DNA of 64,000 bases, taken from NCBI GenBank assembly GCA_963713625.1, contig CAVQMN010000001.1, forward strand, positions 62,001 through 126,000, written 5' to 3'. The stretch comes from Bog-756 sp963713625 (lineage in GTDB: Bacteria; Actinomycetota; Acidimicrobiia; Acidimicrobiales; RAAP-2). This document shows, piece by piece, positions 25,723-32,658 of the stretch (position 1 is the stretch's first letter; the number at the start of each line of letters is the position of its first letter). Under the pieces are notes generated by a model that was given only the letters and a program-made list of their open reading frames with translations, ran no database searches and was not told where the DNA came from. The position numbers and the translations under genes were made by a program.

Positions 25723-27366
25723 TCAACCCTCGGCCACCCCGGCCCACTCGGCCGCCTGCCGACGGTGCCTGGCGTAGTCGACCTTGCCCGAGGGCGACCG
25801 GCCGATGCTGGTCACGAACCGCACCCGGCGCGGGGCCTTGTACCCGGCCAGCCTGGCCTTCACGTGTTCGATGACGGTTTTGTCGCTGACCGAACCGGGC
25901 GGGGTGCCCGGGGCCAGTTGGACGGCGGCCACGATCTCTTCGCCGAACCGCGGGTTCGGGATCCCGACGACCACCGCGTCGAGGACGCCGTCGACCGTCT
26001 TCACCGCTTCTTCGACCTCTTCGGGATAGACCTTCTCCCCGCCGGTGTTGATGACCACCGACCCCCGACCCAGAAGCTGGATGGAGCCGTCCTCGCGGAC
26101 CTGCGCATAGTCGCCGGGCACCGAGTAGCGGGTGCCGTCAATGGTGCGGAAGGTCGCCTCCGTCTTGGCCTCGTCCTTGTAGTAGCCGAGGGGGATGCGC
26201 CCGCCCAGGGCCAACACGCCGCTCTGGCCGGATCCGGGCTCGACGTCTCGGCCGTCGGCGCCGATCACCCGGACCTCGGGGCCCAGGGTGAACTGCGCCG
26301 TGTGGGCCGACGAGCTGCCGGACGAGACCGAGCTGCCCATGCCGATGGCCTCGGACGACGAGAAGGCATCCACCAGCAGCATTCCTCCGTGATGGCGGAG
26401 GAGGCCCTGTTTGGTCTCCTCACTCCACATCACCCCGGAGGAGATGATGCCCATCAGGCTGCTCAGGTCCCACCGGCCCGGATCGGCGTCCAGTGCGGCC
26501 AGGATGGGCTTGGCGAAAGCGTCGCCCACGATGATCAGGGCGTTGACCTTCTCGTGTTCGACGGTGTCCAGCAGCTCCACCGGATCGAATTGGCGCGAGG
26601 TGAGGGTGACCACCCGCCCTCCCTCACTCAGACACTCGATGGCGGTGAAGCCGCCGGTGCCGTGCATCAGCGGGCAGGCCGGAAGCAGGGTCATTCCCGG
26701 GCCGCTGCGGCGGAGTTCGGCTCGGACGTCGTCGACGCCTCCGTCCTCGGGGTAGCGCCGGAACCCCGCGCTGTTGAGGCGGGCGAAGAGGTCGTCCTGG
26801 CGCCACATCACGCCCTTGGGCATGCCGGTGGTGCCTCCGGTGTAGAGGAGGTAGAGATCGTCGGGGCTCCGGCCCCAGGGAGGGCGGACCCGCTCTGCCC
26901 CCGGACCCCCGGTCGTGCCGGCCGCATCCTCGTAGGGGACGGCCCACGGGGGACAGCCCGCCGTCCCGTCGTCAATCCACAGCCACGCCTGGATGGACGG
27001 GAGCCGGTGGCGGATGCTCTCGATCCGCTCGGCGAAGACACCGTGGAAGGTGACGGCCACCGTGTCGGCGTTCTCCCACAGGTAGACCAGCTCGTCCTCG
27101 GCGTAGCGGTAGTTGGTATTGATGGGCACGAGGTCGAGCTTGAAACAGGCGAAGGTGGTCTCCAGGTACTCCGAGCAGTTGTAGAGGTAGAGGGCCACCT
27201 TGTCCTGGCGCCCCATGCCGGCCCCGAGGAACCAGCGGGCCAGGTTGTCCGCCCGCCGGTCCAGCGCTCCCCAGGTCAGGGTGGTGGACCCGTGGGTGAG
27301 GGCAGGAGCGTCGGGCAGCTCGTCGGCCACCGCCTCCCAGACGTCTCCGAAGTTCCACGTGCTCAA
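25723..27366 (-). CDS. acyl-CoA synthetase (AMP-binding, FadD-like)
   Basis: 547 aa. Start is TTG 27366, with GAGGAG a few nt upstream on the minus strand; a longer frame would overlap the divergent gene. The AMP-binding motif is YLLYTGGTTGMPKGVMW (about residue 180); further motifs are SSGVMWSEETK, LGRGSVVINTGGEKVYPEEVEEAV (A8 hinge) and the C-terminal APRRVRFVTSIGRSPSGKVDY with the adenylation Lys. The enzyme activates a fatty or aromatic acid to its CoA thioester via acyl-AMP. Its divergent neighbour is an acyl-CoA dehydrogenase, suggesting a shared lipid or steroid side-chain pathway. Confidence 0.92.
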   Translation of the reverse strand: MSTWNFGDVWEAVADELPDAPALTHGSTTLTWGALDRRADNLARWFLGAGMGRQDKVALYLYNCSEYLETTFACFKLDLVPINTNYRYAEDELVYLWENADTVAVTFHGVFAERIESIRHRLPSIQAWLWIDDGTAGCPPWAVPYEDAAGTTGGPGAERVRPPWGRSPDDLYLLYTGGTTGMPKGVMWRQDDLFARLNSAGFRRYPEDGGVDDVRAELRRSGPGMTLLPACPLMHGTGGFTAIECLSEGGRVVTLTSRQFDPVELLDTVEHEKVNALIIVGDAFAKPILAALDADPGRWDLSSLMGIISSGVMWSEETKQGLLRHHGGMLLVDAFSSSEAIGMGSSVSSGSSSAHTAQFTLGPEVRVIGADGRDVEPGSGQSGVLALGGRIPLGYYKDEAKTEATFRTIDGTRYSVPGDYAQVREDGSIQLLGRGSVVINTGGEKVYPEEVEEAVKTVDGVLDAVVVGIPNPRFGEEIVAAVQLAPGTPPGSVSDKTVIEHVKARLAGYKAPRRVRFVTSIGRSPSGKVDYARHRRQAAEWAGVAEG

Positions 27367-27396
27367 CGGTCGCTCCTCATCCCCGGGGCCTGAGCC

Positions 27397-27402
27397 TACG
27401 CT
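27397..27402 (+). promoter_or_regulatory. -10 box, leaderless start for the acyl-CoA dehydrogenase
   Basis: TACGCT, 7 nt before the GTG at 27410. It sits in the 43-nt gap to the divergent acyl-CoA synthetase start. Confidence 0.45.
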
Positions 27403-27409
27403 GGCCGAC

Positions 27410-28594
27410 GTGGACTTCGCGTTGCCGGCCGAGGACGACCCGCGCCGCACGGAGCTCCGCCGCTGGCTGGCGGGTCATCCGGCCCCGTCGGGCCGGCAGC
27501 TGGCCGAGCGGGGCCTCGTCGCTCCGCACTGGCCCGCACCGTGGGGGATCGGAGCCGACCCCACCCATCAGCTGATCGTGGACGACGAGCTCCGTCGGGC
27601 CGGGCTGCGCCGGCCCACCAACACCATCGGGATCGGGTGGGCCGGACCCACCATCCTCTTCGCCGGCACCGTCGAGCAGAAGGAGCGCTATCTGATGCCC
27701 CTGCTGGCCGGCGAGGAGATCTGGTGCCAGCTGTTCAGCGAGCCCGGCGCCGGCTCCGACCTGGCCTCGTTGACCACCCGGGCCGATCTGGACGGCGACC
27801 AGTGGGTGGTCAGGGGCCAGAAGGTGTGGACCTCGTACGCGCACGCCGCCCGCTACGGGATCCTCCTGGCCCGGACCGAGCCCGATGCGCCCGTGCACCG
27901 TGGCATCTCCTATTTCATCTGCCCGATGGACGCCCCGGGCGTGAACATCCGCCCCATCGTGGACATGACCGGCACCCACACCTTCAACGAGGTCTTCCTC
28001 GACGAGGTGCGCCTGCCGCCCGACAGTCTGATCGGCGCCCGGGGCGATGGATGGTCGCTGGCCAAGGTGACGCTGGCCAACGAACGGGTCTCCTTGTCCG
28101 GAGCGGGCGCCCTGTGGGGGATGGGCCCCACCGCGGCCGACCTGGTGGATGCGGTGCGCCGGGCCGGGGGCAGCGCCGATCCGTTGGTCCGCCAACGGCT
28201 GGCCCGGTTGTGGACCGAGGGCGAGATCCTCCGGTGGCTGCGCCTTCGGACCGTGTCGGCCGCGGTGGCCGGCGCCGAGCCCGGCCCCCAGGCGTCGGTG
28301 CGCAAGGCGCTGGCCGACGAGCACGGCCAGCACGTGATGGCGCTGGCCCGTGATCTCACCGGGGCCCGGGGCATGCTCGCGAGCACCGAGCCGGTGGGCC
28401 GGGCCCCCGGGGACGGCGGTGGACCTGGCCAAGGCGGTGGTGAAGGGGCCGACGTCGGGCCGTGGCCCGGCGGGGTCTGGGACTACGGGTACCTCTTCGG
28501 GCCGGCCCTGACCATCGGGGGCGGGACGTCACAGGTGCAGCGAAACATCATCGCCGAGCGCACCCTGGGCCTGCCCCACGATCCTCCGGCCTGA
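27410..28594 (+). CDS. acyl-CoA dehydrogenase
   Basis: 394 aa from GTG 27410. FAD-dependent alpha,beta-oxidation of acyl-CoA thioesters. Visible: QLFSEPGAGSDLASLTTRA (FAD/substrate segment), GQKVWTSYAHAARYGILLART, GRGDGWSLAKVTLANERVSL, and C-terminal GPALTIGGGTSQVQRNIIAERTLGLP. A glycine-rich insertion (about residues 331–352, APGDGGGPGQGGGEGADV) replaces the usual compact linker before the last helices; it could be a natural loop or a small assembly artefact. Divergent from an acyl-CoA synthetase. Confidence 0.9.
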   Translation: MDFALPAEDDPRRTELRRWLAGHPAPSGRQLAERGLVAPHWPAPWGIGADPTHQLIVDDELRRAGLRRPTNTIGIGWAGPTILFAGTVEQKERYLMPLLAGEEIWCQLFSEPGAGSDLASLTTRADLDGDQWVVRGQKVWTSYAHAARYGILLARTEPDAPVHRGISYFICPMDAPGVNIRPIVDMTGTHTFNEVFLDEVRLPPDSLIGARGDGWSLAKVTLANERVSLSGAGALWGMGPTAADLVDAVRRAGGSADPLVRQRLARLWTEGEILRWLRLRTVSAAVAGAEPGPQASVRKALADEHGQHVMALARDLTGARGMLASTEPVGRAPGDGGGPGQGGGEGADVGPWPGGVWDYGYLFGPALTIGGGTSQVQRNIIAERTLGLPHDPPA

Positions 28595-28626
28595 GCGGGC
28601 TCGGGCCGCGGCCGGCGATGGGCCCG

Positions 28627-29103
28627 TCAGCCGGCGATGGGCCCGGCGTCGCCGTACCCCTGGCGCACGCCCTGGCCGGCCCGCCGGGTCAGCTGCTCGG
28701 GCTCATAGAGCATCCAGTAGGCGTTGCGCGCATGTTTGCGGGCCCGGTCGACGCACACCGCCGCCAGTCTGGCCGGATCCTCCTCCTCGGCCTCATGGAC
28801 GAACACTTCCAGAATGTGGGTCGAGGTCATCAGCTGAGCCTGCATGATGCCCTGGGACGCCTCGTGGGCGCACACCTGGTCGATATCCGCCTTCCCCGGC
28901 ATCCCGAGGGCGATGACGATGCGGCACTCTTCGTTCTCGATGATCCGCTTGCACTCGACAGCCAGGTCCTTGAACCCGGGCACCGTCCGGTAGAAGACAT
29001 CGAACGTGGACCCGAAGCCCGGACACTGCTTCAGCTCGTCGAGCGCTTCGGCGCCCATGTCGTAGCGGGCGAACATGGTGTCGACCACACCGATCCGGTC
29101 CAT
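28627..29103 (-). CDS. ribC: archaeal-type riboflavin synthase
   Basis: 158 aa. It matches the archaeal riboflavin synthase (a lumazine synthase relative) along its length: IGVVDTMFARYDM, RTVPGFKDLAVECK, ALGMPGKADIDQVCAHEAS, HILEVFVHEAEEED, YEPEQLTRRAGQGVRQGYGDAGPIAG. The enzyme joins two 6,7-dimethyl-8-ribityllumazine molecules to form riboflavin. Bacteria normally use the unrelated RibE/RibC barrel enzyme, so this is an unusual form for an actinobacterium. The ATG at 29103 follows TAGGAT by 6 nt, so it looks leaderless. Neighbouring bioD is divergent; no other rib gene is in the window. The symbol follows archaeal usage. Confidence 0.9.
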   Translation of the reverse strand: MDRIGVVDTMFARYDMGAEALDELKQCPGFGSTFDVFYRTVPGFKDLAVECKRIIENEECRIVIALGMPGKADIDQVCAHEASQGIMQAQLMTSTHILEVFVHEAEEEDPARLAAVCVDRARKHARNAYWMLYEPEQLTRRAGQGVRQGYGDAGPIAG

Positions 29104-29109
29104 GGCCCG

Positions 29110-29115
29110 ATCCTA
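29110..29115 (-). promoter_or_regulatory. -10 box, leaderless start for the riboflavin synthase gene
   Basis: Minus-strand TAGGAT, 6 nt before the ATG at 29103. I saw no FMN-riboswitch-like leader. Confidence 0.5.
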
Positions 29116-29308
29116 ATGGGATCGGTTCGCCGACTCCGCCGGGACGGCGGCCGCCAGGCCACGCCGGCTCCGAACGGGGCCCCGGGTCCGACCCGTCGGT
29201 TCGACCGGGCCGCCGGGGTCGACAAGACTCGCCGGATGACCACGTCGCTGTCGCCGTCGCCGGCCACCCATCCGGGTGCGGCCTGCGTTCCCCGGGCCCG
29301 GATCACCG

Positions 29309-30067
29309 GTGGCCGTGCGCCGGGCAGGGCCGGCCTTGCGTCCTGAGCGGATCGTCCTGGTGTGCGGCACCGGCACCGAGGTGGGCAAAACCTGGGTGGG
29401 CGCCCGCCTCCTGCGTGAGCTGCGCAGCCGCGGGCTGTCGGTGGCCGCCCGCAAGCCGGCCCAGTCGTTCGCCATCGACTCGGAAGGCCACCGGCTGGGG
29501 GGACCCACGGACGCCGAAGTGCTGGGGTCGGCGTCGGGGGAGGACCCGGTCTCGGTGTGCCACTCGTTCCGCTCGTACCACCGGGCCATGGCCCCCCCGA
29601 TGGCGGCCGAGGCACTGGGCCTTCCCGGATTCAGCGTGGGCGACCTCATCGAAGAGCTGGCCTGGCCGTCCCACCGGGTGCAGGTGGGGGTGGTGGAGAC
29701 CGCAGGTGGCGTCCGCTCCCCGCAGGCGTCGGACGGCGACGCCACCGACCTCCTCGTCCAGCTGGCTCCCGACGCGGTGGTGCTGGTGTCCGATGCCGGG
29801 CTCGGCACCATCAACGGCGTGCGGATGTCCATGGATGCATTGGCCACGGTCACCCGGGGCGGGACGTCGGTTCCCGTGGTGGTGGTGCTCGACCGGTTCG
29901 ACGGCCACCACGACATCCACCGCCGCAACCGCAGCTGGCTGGTCGAGCGGCTCGGCTACCGGGTGGTGACGCTTCCGGGCCAGGACTCGGCCTTGGCCGA
30001 CGCGGTGACGGGGATCGGATCCCCGGACCGGTCCGGGGACGGGTCGGATGACCGGGCGACTCCCTGA
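29309..30067 (+). CDS. bioD: dethiobiotin synthetase (BioD)
   Basis: 252 aa from GTG 29309; GTG 29276, GTG 29315 and TTG 29336 are alternatives and no ribosome binding site settles it. The P-loop is VCGTGTEVGKTWVG with the BioD-specific Thr-Glu-Val. ARKPAQSFA carries the catalytic Lys region, and VVETAGGVRSPQASDGD the carboxylate/Mg loop. BioD closes the ureido ring of biotin using ATP and CO2. No bioA or bioF is adjacent; bioB lies about 9 kb away on the other strand. Convergent with the SCO6745-type gene, 7 nt between stops. Confidence 0.88.
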   Translation: MAVRRAGPALRPERIVLVCGTGTEVGKTWVGARLLRELRSRGLSVAARKPAQSFAIDSEGHRLGGPTDAEVLGSASGEDPVSVCHSFRSYHRAMAPPMAAEALGLPGFSVGDLIEELAWPSHRVQVGVVETAGGVRSPQASDGDATDLLVQLAPDAVVLVSDAGLGTINGVRMSMDALATVTRGGTSVPVVVVLDRFDGHHDIHRRNRSWLVERLGYRVVTLPGQDSALADAVTGIGSPDRSGDGSDDRATP

Positions 30068-30074
30068 GGCGCGG

Positions 30075-30962
30075 TCAGCGCCCGAGTCCGGCGGCGTCGA
30101 CCACCGCCCGGCTGAACGGACGGGTGAGGGTTCGCAGTTCCGCGCAGGCCTCCTCACCCAGCGCCTGGTAGGGAAAGACGGCCAGGCGGTCGGTCTCATC
30201 CTCGATCTCCTGGCGTAGGGCCGCACCTTGGGCGCTCAGCACCAAGGACGTCGCCCCGGTGGTCGCTCCCTCCGCCTCGACCAGGCCCCGGGCCATCAGG
30301 CGAGCCTCGCCGGCTTCCCACTCGGCCGTCGGCCACCCCCGCGAGTCACGGAGGAACGTCCCGGGCAACTCGCCCGACGCCAGGTGCATGACCAGCGCTT
30401 CCACCGGGTCGAGGTCCGCCGCCACCAGCGCGGTGATGTGGCCGTCGCCCCGGAACTCGCGCAGGAGCGTCTGGGCATGCCACAGCACCAGATGGGGGGC
30501 GTCGGGCCACGGCAGCCCGGCATGGGCGGCGAACAGCGGCCGCCCCTCGTAGCGAACCGCGGCCCGCTCGGCGGCCCGGCGGGCGAGGTCTGCGGCCCGG
30601 CTCATCTCGGGAGCCCCGACGGCATCACCGAGCATCCGACGGAGGGCGGCGTCGGCGGCCTCGACCCGTGCCCCGAGCACGGCTCCGGGCGACGACGCCC
30701 GCCATGCCTCGGGGATGGCCGCCCGCACCAGCGCCGGATTGAAGTTGTAGAAGGTGGCGATCACCGTGTCGGCCCCCACCGCTCCCATGGCGGCCGAGCG
30801 GGAGGCGAAGTAGCCGGCTTCAGGGGCCAACCCGAGGTGGGTGTAGGAACGGGCCGCTTCGGGCGCGAAGTAGATCATCCCGTGCAGGGGTTCGACCGTC
30901 CGCCACGTCTTCCGGGCGGTCAGCGGGGACACGGGCTCGGTCGGGGTCACATCAGGGGCCAT
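30075..30962 (-). CDS. SCO6745-family protein
   Basis: 295 aa from ATG 30962. The pattern RTVEPLHGMIYFAPEA, YFASRSAAMGAVGADTVIATFYNFNPALVRAAIPEAW and HAGLPWPDAPHLVLWHAQTLLREFRGDGH is that of the SCO6745 family of actinobacteria, helical cytosolic proteins of unknown function with a winged-helix-like region at the C-terminus (ARLMARGLVEAEG). TACCGT on the minus strand 8 nt before the ATG suggests a leaderless start. The longer frame upstream is an antisense artefact of the SPFH gene. Confidence 0.85.
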   Translation of the reverse strand: MAPDVTPTEPVSPLTARKTWRTVEPLHGMIYFAPEAARSYTHLGLAPEAGYFASRSAAMGAVGADTVIATFYNFNPALVRAAIPEAWRASSPGAVLGARVEAADAALRRMLGDAVGAPEMSRAADLARRAAERAAVRYEGRPLFAAHAGLPWPDAPHLVLWHAQTLLREFRGDGHITALVAADLDPVEALVMHLASGELPGTFLRDSRGWPTAEWEAGEARLMARGLVEAEGATTGATSLVLSAQGAALRQEIEDETDRLAVFPYQALGEEACAELRTLTRPFSRAVVDAAGLGR

Positions 30963-30970
30963 GGTGTTCC

Positions 30971-30976
30971 ACGGTA
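30971..30976 (-). promoter_or_regulatory. -10 box for the SCO6745-family gene
   Basis: Minus-strand TACCGT, 8 nt before the ATG at 30962. The 8-bp repeats at 30981–31027 occupy the region just upstream, where a -35 element would be. Confidence 0.4.
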
Positions 30977-30980
30977 ACCC

Positions 30981-31027
30981 GGAGGTCCGGAGTCCGGAGG
31001 TCCGGAGGTCCGGCGGTCCGGCGGGCC
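30981..31027 (+). repeat. 8-bp microsatellite-like repeat
   Basis: Six tandem units of GGAGGTCC or one-base variants (30981–30988, a 7-bp copy 30989–30995, 30996–31003, 31004–31011, then GGCGGTCC and GGCGGGCC to 31027). Intergenic, in the divergent promoter region of the SCO6745-family and NfeD-like genes. Confidence 0.85.
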
Positions 31028-31089
31028 TGCCGGCCGAGGCCGGGCCGGCCCACCCGGGTCGAACCGGAATGGCGGCCGGACGGAGGCCG

Positions 31090-31095
31090 TATAGT
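31090..31095 (+). promoter_or_regulatory. -10 box upstream of the NfeD-like/SPFH pair
   Basis: TATAGT at 31090–31095, about 65 nt before the ATG at 31161. No convincing -35 hexamer is seen. It probably starts the mRNA for the NfeD-like gene. Confidence 0.4.
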
Positions 31096-31160
31096 GCCGG
31101 GTACGGAGTTGTGGATGGAAGCGTGAGCACTCGGAGTCGAGGTCGGAAACGGAGTCGGCG

Positions 31161-31373
31161 ATGTTGAACGGTGTCTCGGGCATGATCGGCGAGACGGCGG
31201 TGGTCACCAAGCCGGTGTCCGATCGACATCAGCCCGGTTCGGTGCTCACCCGGGGCGAGGAGTGGTACGCGGTCTCGCTGTTTCCGGGTACCACCATCGA
31301 CGCCGGCACCACCGTGGTGGTGGCCGACGTCGAGCGCGGCCTGCTGGTCGTGTACCCCACAGACAGCGCCTGA
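31161..31373 (+). CDS. short NfeD-like OB-fold protein
   Basis: 70 aa. GMIGETAVVTKPVS, RGEEWYAVS and TTVVVADVERGLLVVYP follow the beta-strand pattern of the soluble C-terminal OB-fold of NfeD proteins. The membrane and protease parts of full NfeD are absent. NfeD genes normally pair with SPFH/stomatin genes, and an SPFH gene follows after 63 nt, so the pair probably acts together at the membrane. Assignment rests on the short motif pattern plus this context. Confidence 0.7.
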   Translation: MLNGVSGMIGETAVVTKPVSDRHQPGSVLTRGEEWYAVSLFPGTTIDAGTTVVVADVERGLLVVYPTDSA

Positions 31374-31436
31374 CTGGGACCTGCCGCCCCGTATCGCCTC
31401 CGGAGTGCCTACAGTGGGTCCCAGGAGGTGGTCCTC

Positions 31437-32444
31437 ATGATCATCGGTTCCGTAGGCTCGTCGATCGCACTGGCGGTGGTTGCGGTCGCAATCTTCGCCC
31501 TCATCGTCGTCTTCTTGAAGTCCTGCCTGAAGGTTGTCCAACAGGGCTGTGTGGGGGTGGTGAAGCGGTTCGGCGAGTTCAAGAAGATCCAGCAGCCGGG
31601 GTTGCACGTGCTCTTGCCCCTGGCCGACCGGATGGACAAGGTGGATGTCCGCGAGTTCCCCCGCACCGGCGACCAGCAGGCGGTGATCACCAAGGACAAC
31701 GTGTCCCTGTGGGTCAGTGCCACCATCTTCTGCCAGGTCACTGACGTCAAGCTGGCCCTCTTCGAGGTCAACGACTTCGGTCTGGCCATCGACCAGATGG
31801 CCCGCACCGCACTCCGGGCCGTCTTCGGTGAGTTGACCCTGGACGAGTCGCTGTCGGAGCGGGAGACCATCAACTCCAAGATGCAGGACCACATGGCCGA
31901 GGCCACCCTCAAGTGGGGCGTCCGTCTCAACCGCATCGAAATCCTCGACATCACCCCGCCGGCCAATGTGCTCCAGGCCATGTCCGAGCAGAAAGAGGCC
32001 GAACAGCACAAGCGGGCGGCCATCTTGAAGTCCGAGGGGGAACAGCAGGCCGCCATCAACAGCGCCCAGGGTCGCAAGCAGGCCAATGTGCTCGAGGCCG
32101 AGGGTCAGAAGCAGGCCGCCATCCTGGCCGCCGAGGCCCAGAAGCAGGCGCTCGAGCTGCGGGCCGACGGTGAGAAGCGGGCCACCCAGCTGCGGGGCGA
32201 GGGCGAGTCGGCCGCGCTCAATGCCATCGATACCTCGGTCATCCATCCCAACACGTTGGCCATCATGCAGCTCCGGGCCCTTCAGGCCCTGGCCACCGCG
32301 CCCAACTCGAAGGTCGTCGTGCCCTACGAGGCGGCCGGATTGGTGGGAGCGGCCCAGGTCCTGGTCGACGCCATGAAGAACGCCGGCGATGGCGACAACC
32401 CCGGGGTGGCCGGCAACGGGCGGGCACCCCAGACCACCCCCTGA
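31437..32444 (+). CDS. SPFH/Band 7 (slipin/stomatin-like) membrane protein
   Basis: 335 aa. AGGAGG at 31423–31428 sits 8 nt before the ATG at 31437, so this start is preferred over GTG 31428. One N-terminal TM (about residues 8–28) is followed by the Band 7 domain (GCVGVVKRFGEFKKIQQPGLHVLLPLADRM to about residue 180), then a long Gln/Glu/Ala-rich coiled coil (AEQHKRAAILKSEGEQQAA and similar). Stomatin-type proteins form membrane microdomain scaffolds. A TACAGT box lies at about 31411–31416, so it may also have its own promoter. Confidence 0.92.
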   Translation: MIIGSVGSSIALAVVAVAIFALIVVFLKSCLKVVQQGCVGVVKRFGEFKKIQQPGLHVLLPLADRMDKVDVREFPRTGDQQAVITKDNVSLWVSATIFCQVTDVKLALFEVNDFGLAIDQMARTALRAVFGELTLDESLSERETINSKMQDHMAEATLKWGVRLNRIEILDITPPANVLQAMSEQKEAEQHKRAAILKSEGEQQAAINSAQGRKQANVLEAEGQKQAAILAAEAQKQALELRADGEKRATQLRGEGESAALNAIDTSVIHPNTLAIMQLRALQALATAPNSKVVVPYEAAGLVGAAQVLVDAMKNAGDGDNPGVAGNGRAPQTTP

Positions 32445-32452
32445 TCCCCGGG

Positions 32453-32478
32453 GGCACCCGGGCCCGGCCGAGGGTGCC
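32453..32478 (+). terminator. hairpin after the SPFH gene
   Basis: Perfect 7-bp inverted repeat GGCACCC (32453–32459) with GGGTGCC (32472–32478), 9 nt after the stop at 32444. No T-run. The remaining spacer to 32658 contains a locally AT-rich stretch (32602–32625) and no gene. Confidence 0.45.
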
Positions 32479-32658
32479 GCCGCCACGGGCACGCGGGCGA
32501 GCCTGGAGTTGGCGGAACCGACCCGGCATCGGTGTGCCGGACCGGGAGCAGGGTGGCGGAACCCAGCTCGACCGGTCCGGCGACGCGCACGCTATCCCCG
32601 AAATATGAAAAATGAGCTGAGTACGGACAGAGACACGAGCTCGCCGTCGAGCGGCCGC

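Noticed and set aside
29236..29346. 36-aa frame upstream of bioD (MTTSLSPSPATHPGAA…)
   Set aside because: Low complexity, no ribosome binding site, and it overlaps the likely bioD start in another frame.
30963..32492. N-terminal extension of the SCO6745-family gene to about 805 aa
   Set aside because: The extra part lies antisense to the SPFH gene and crosses the 8-bp repeats; a -10 box fixes the start at 30962.
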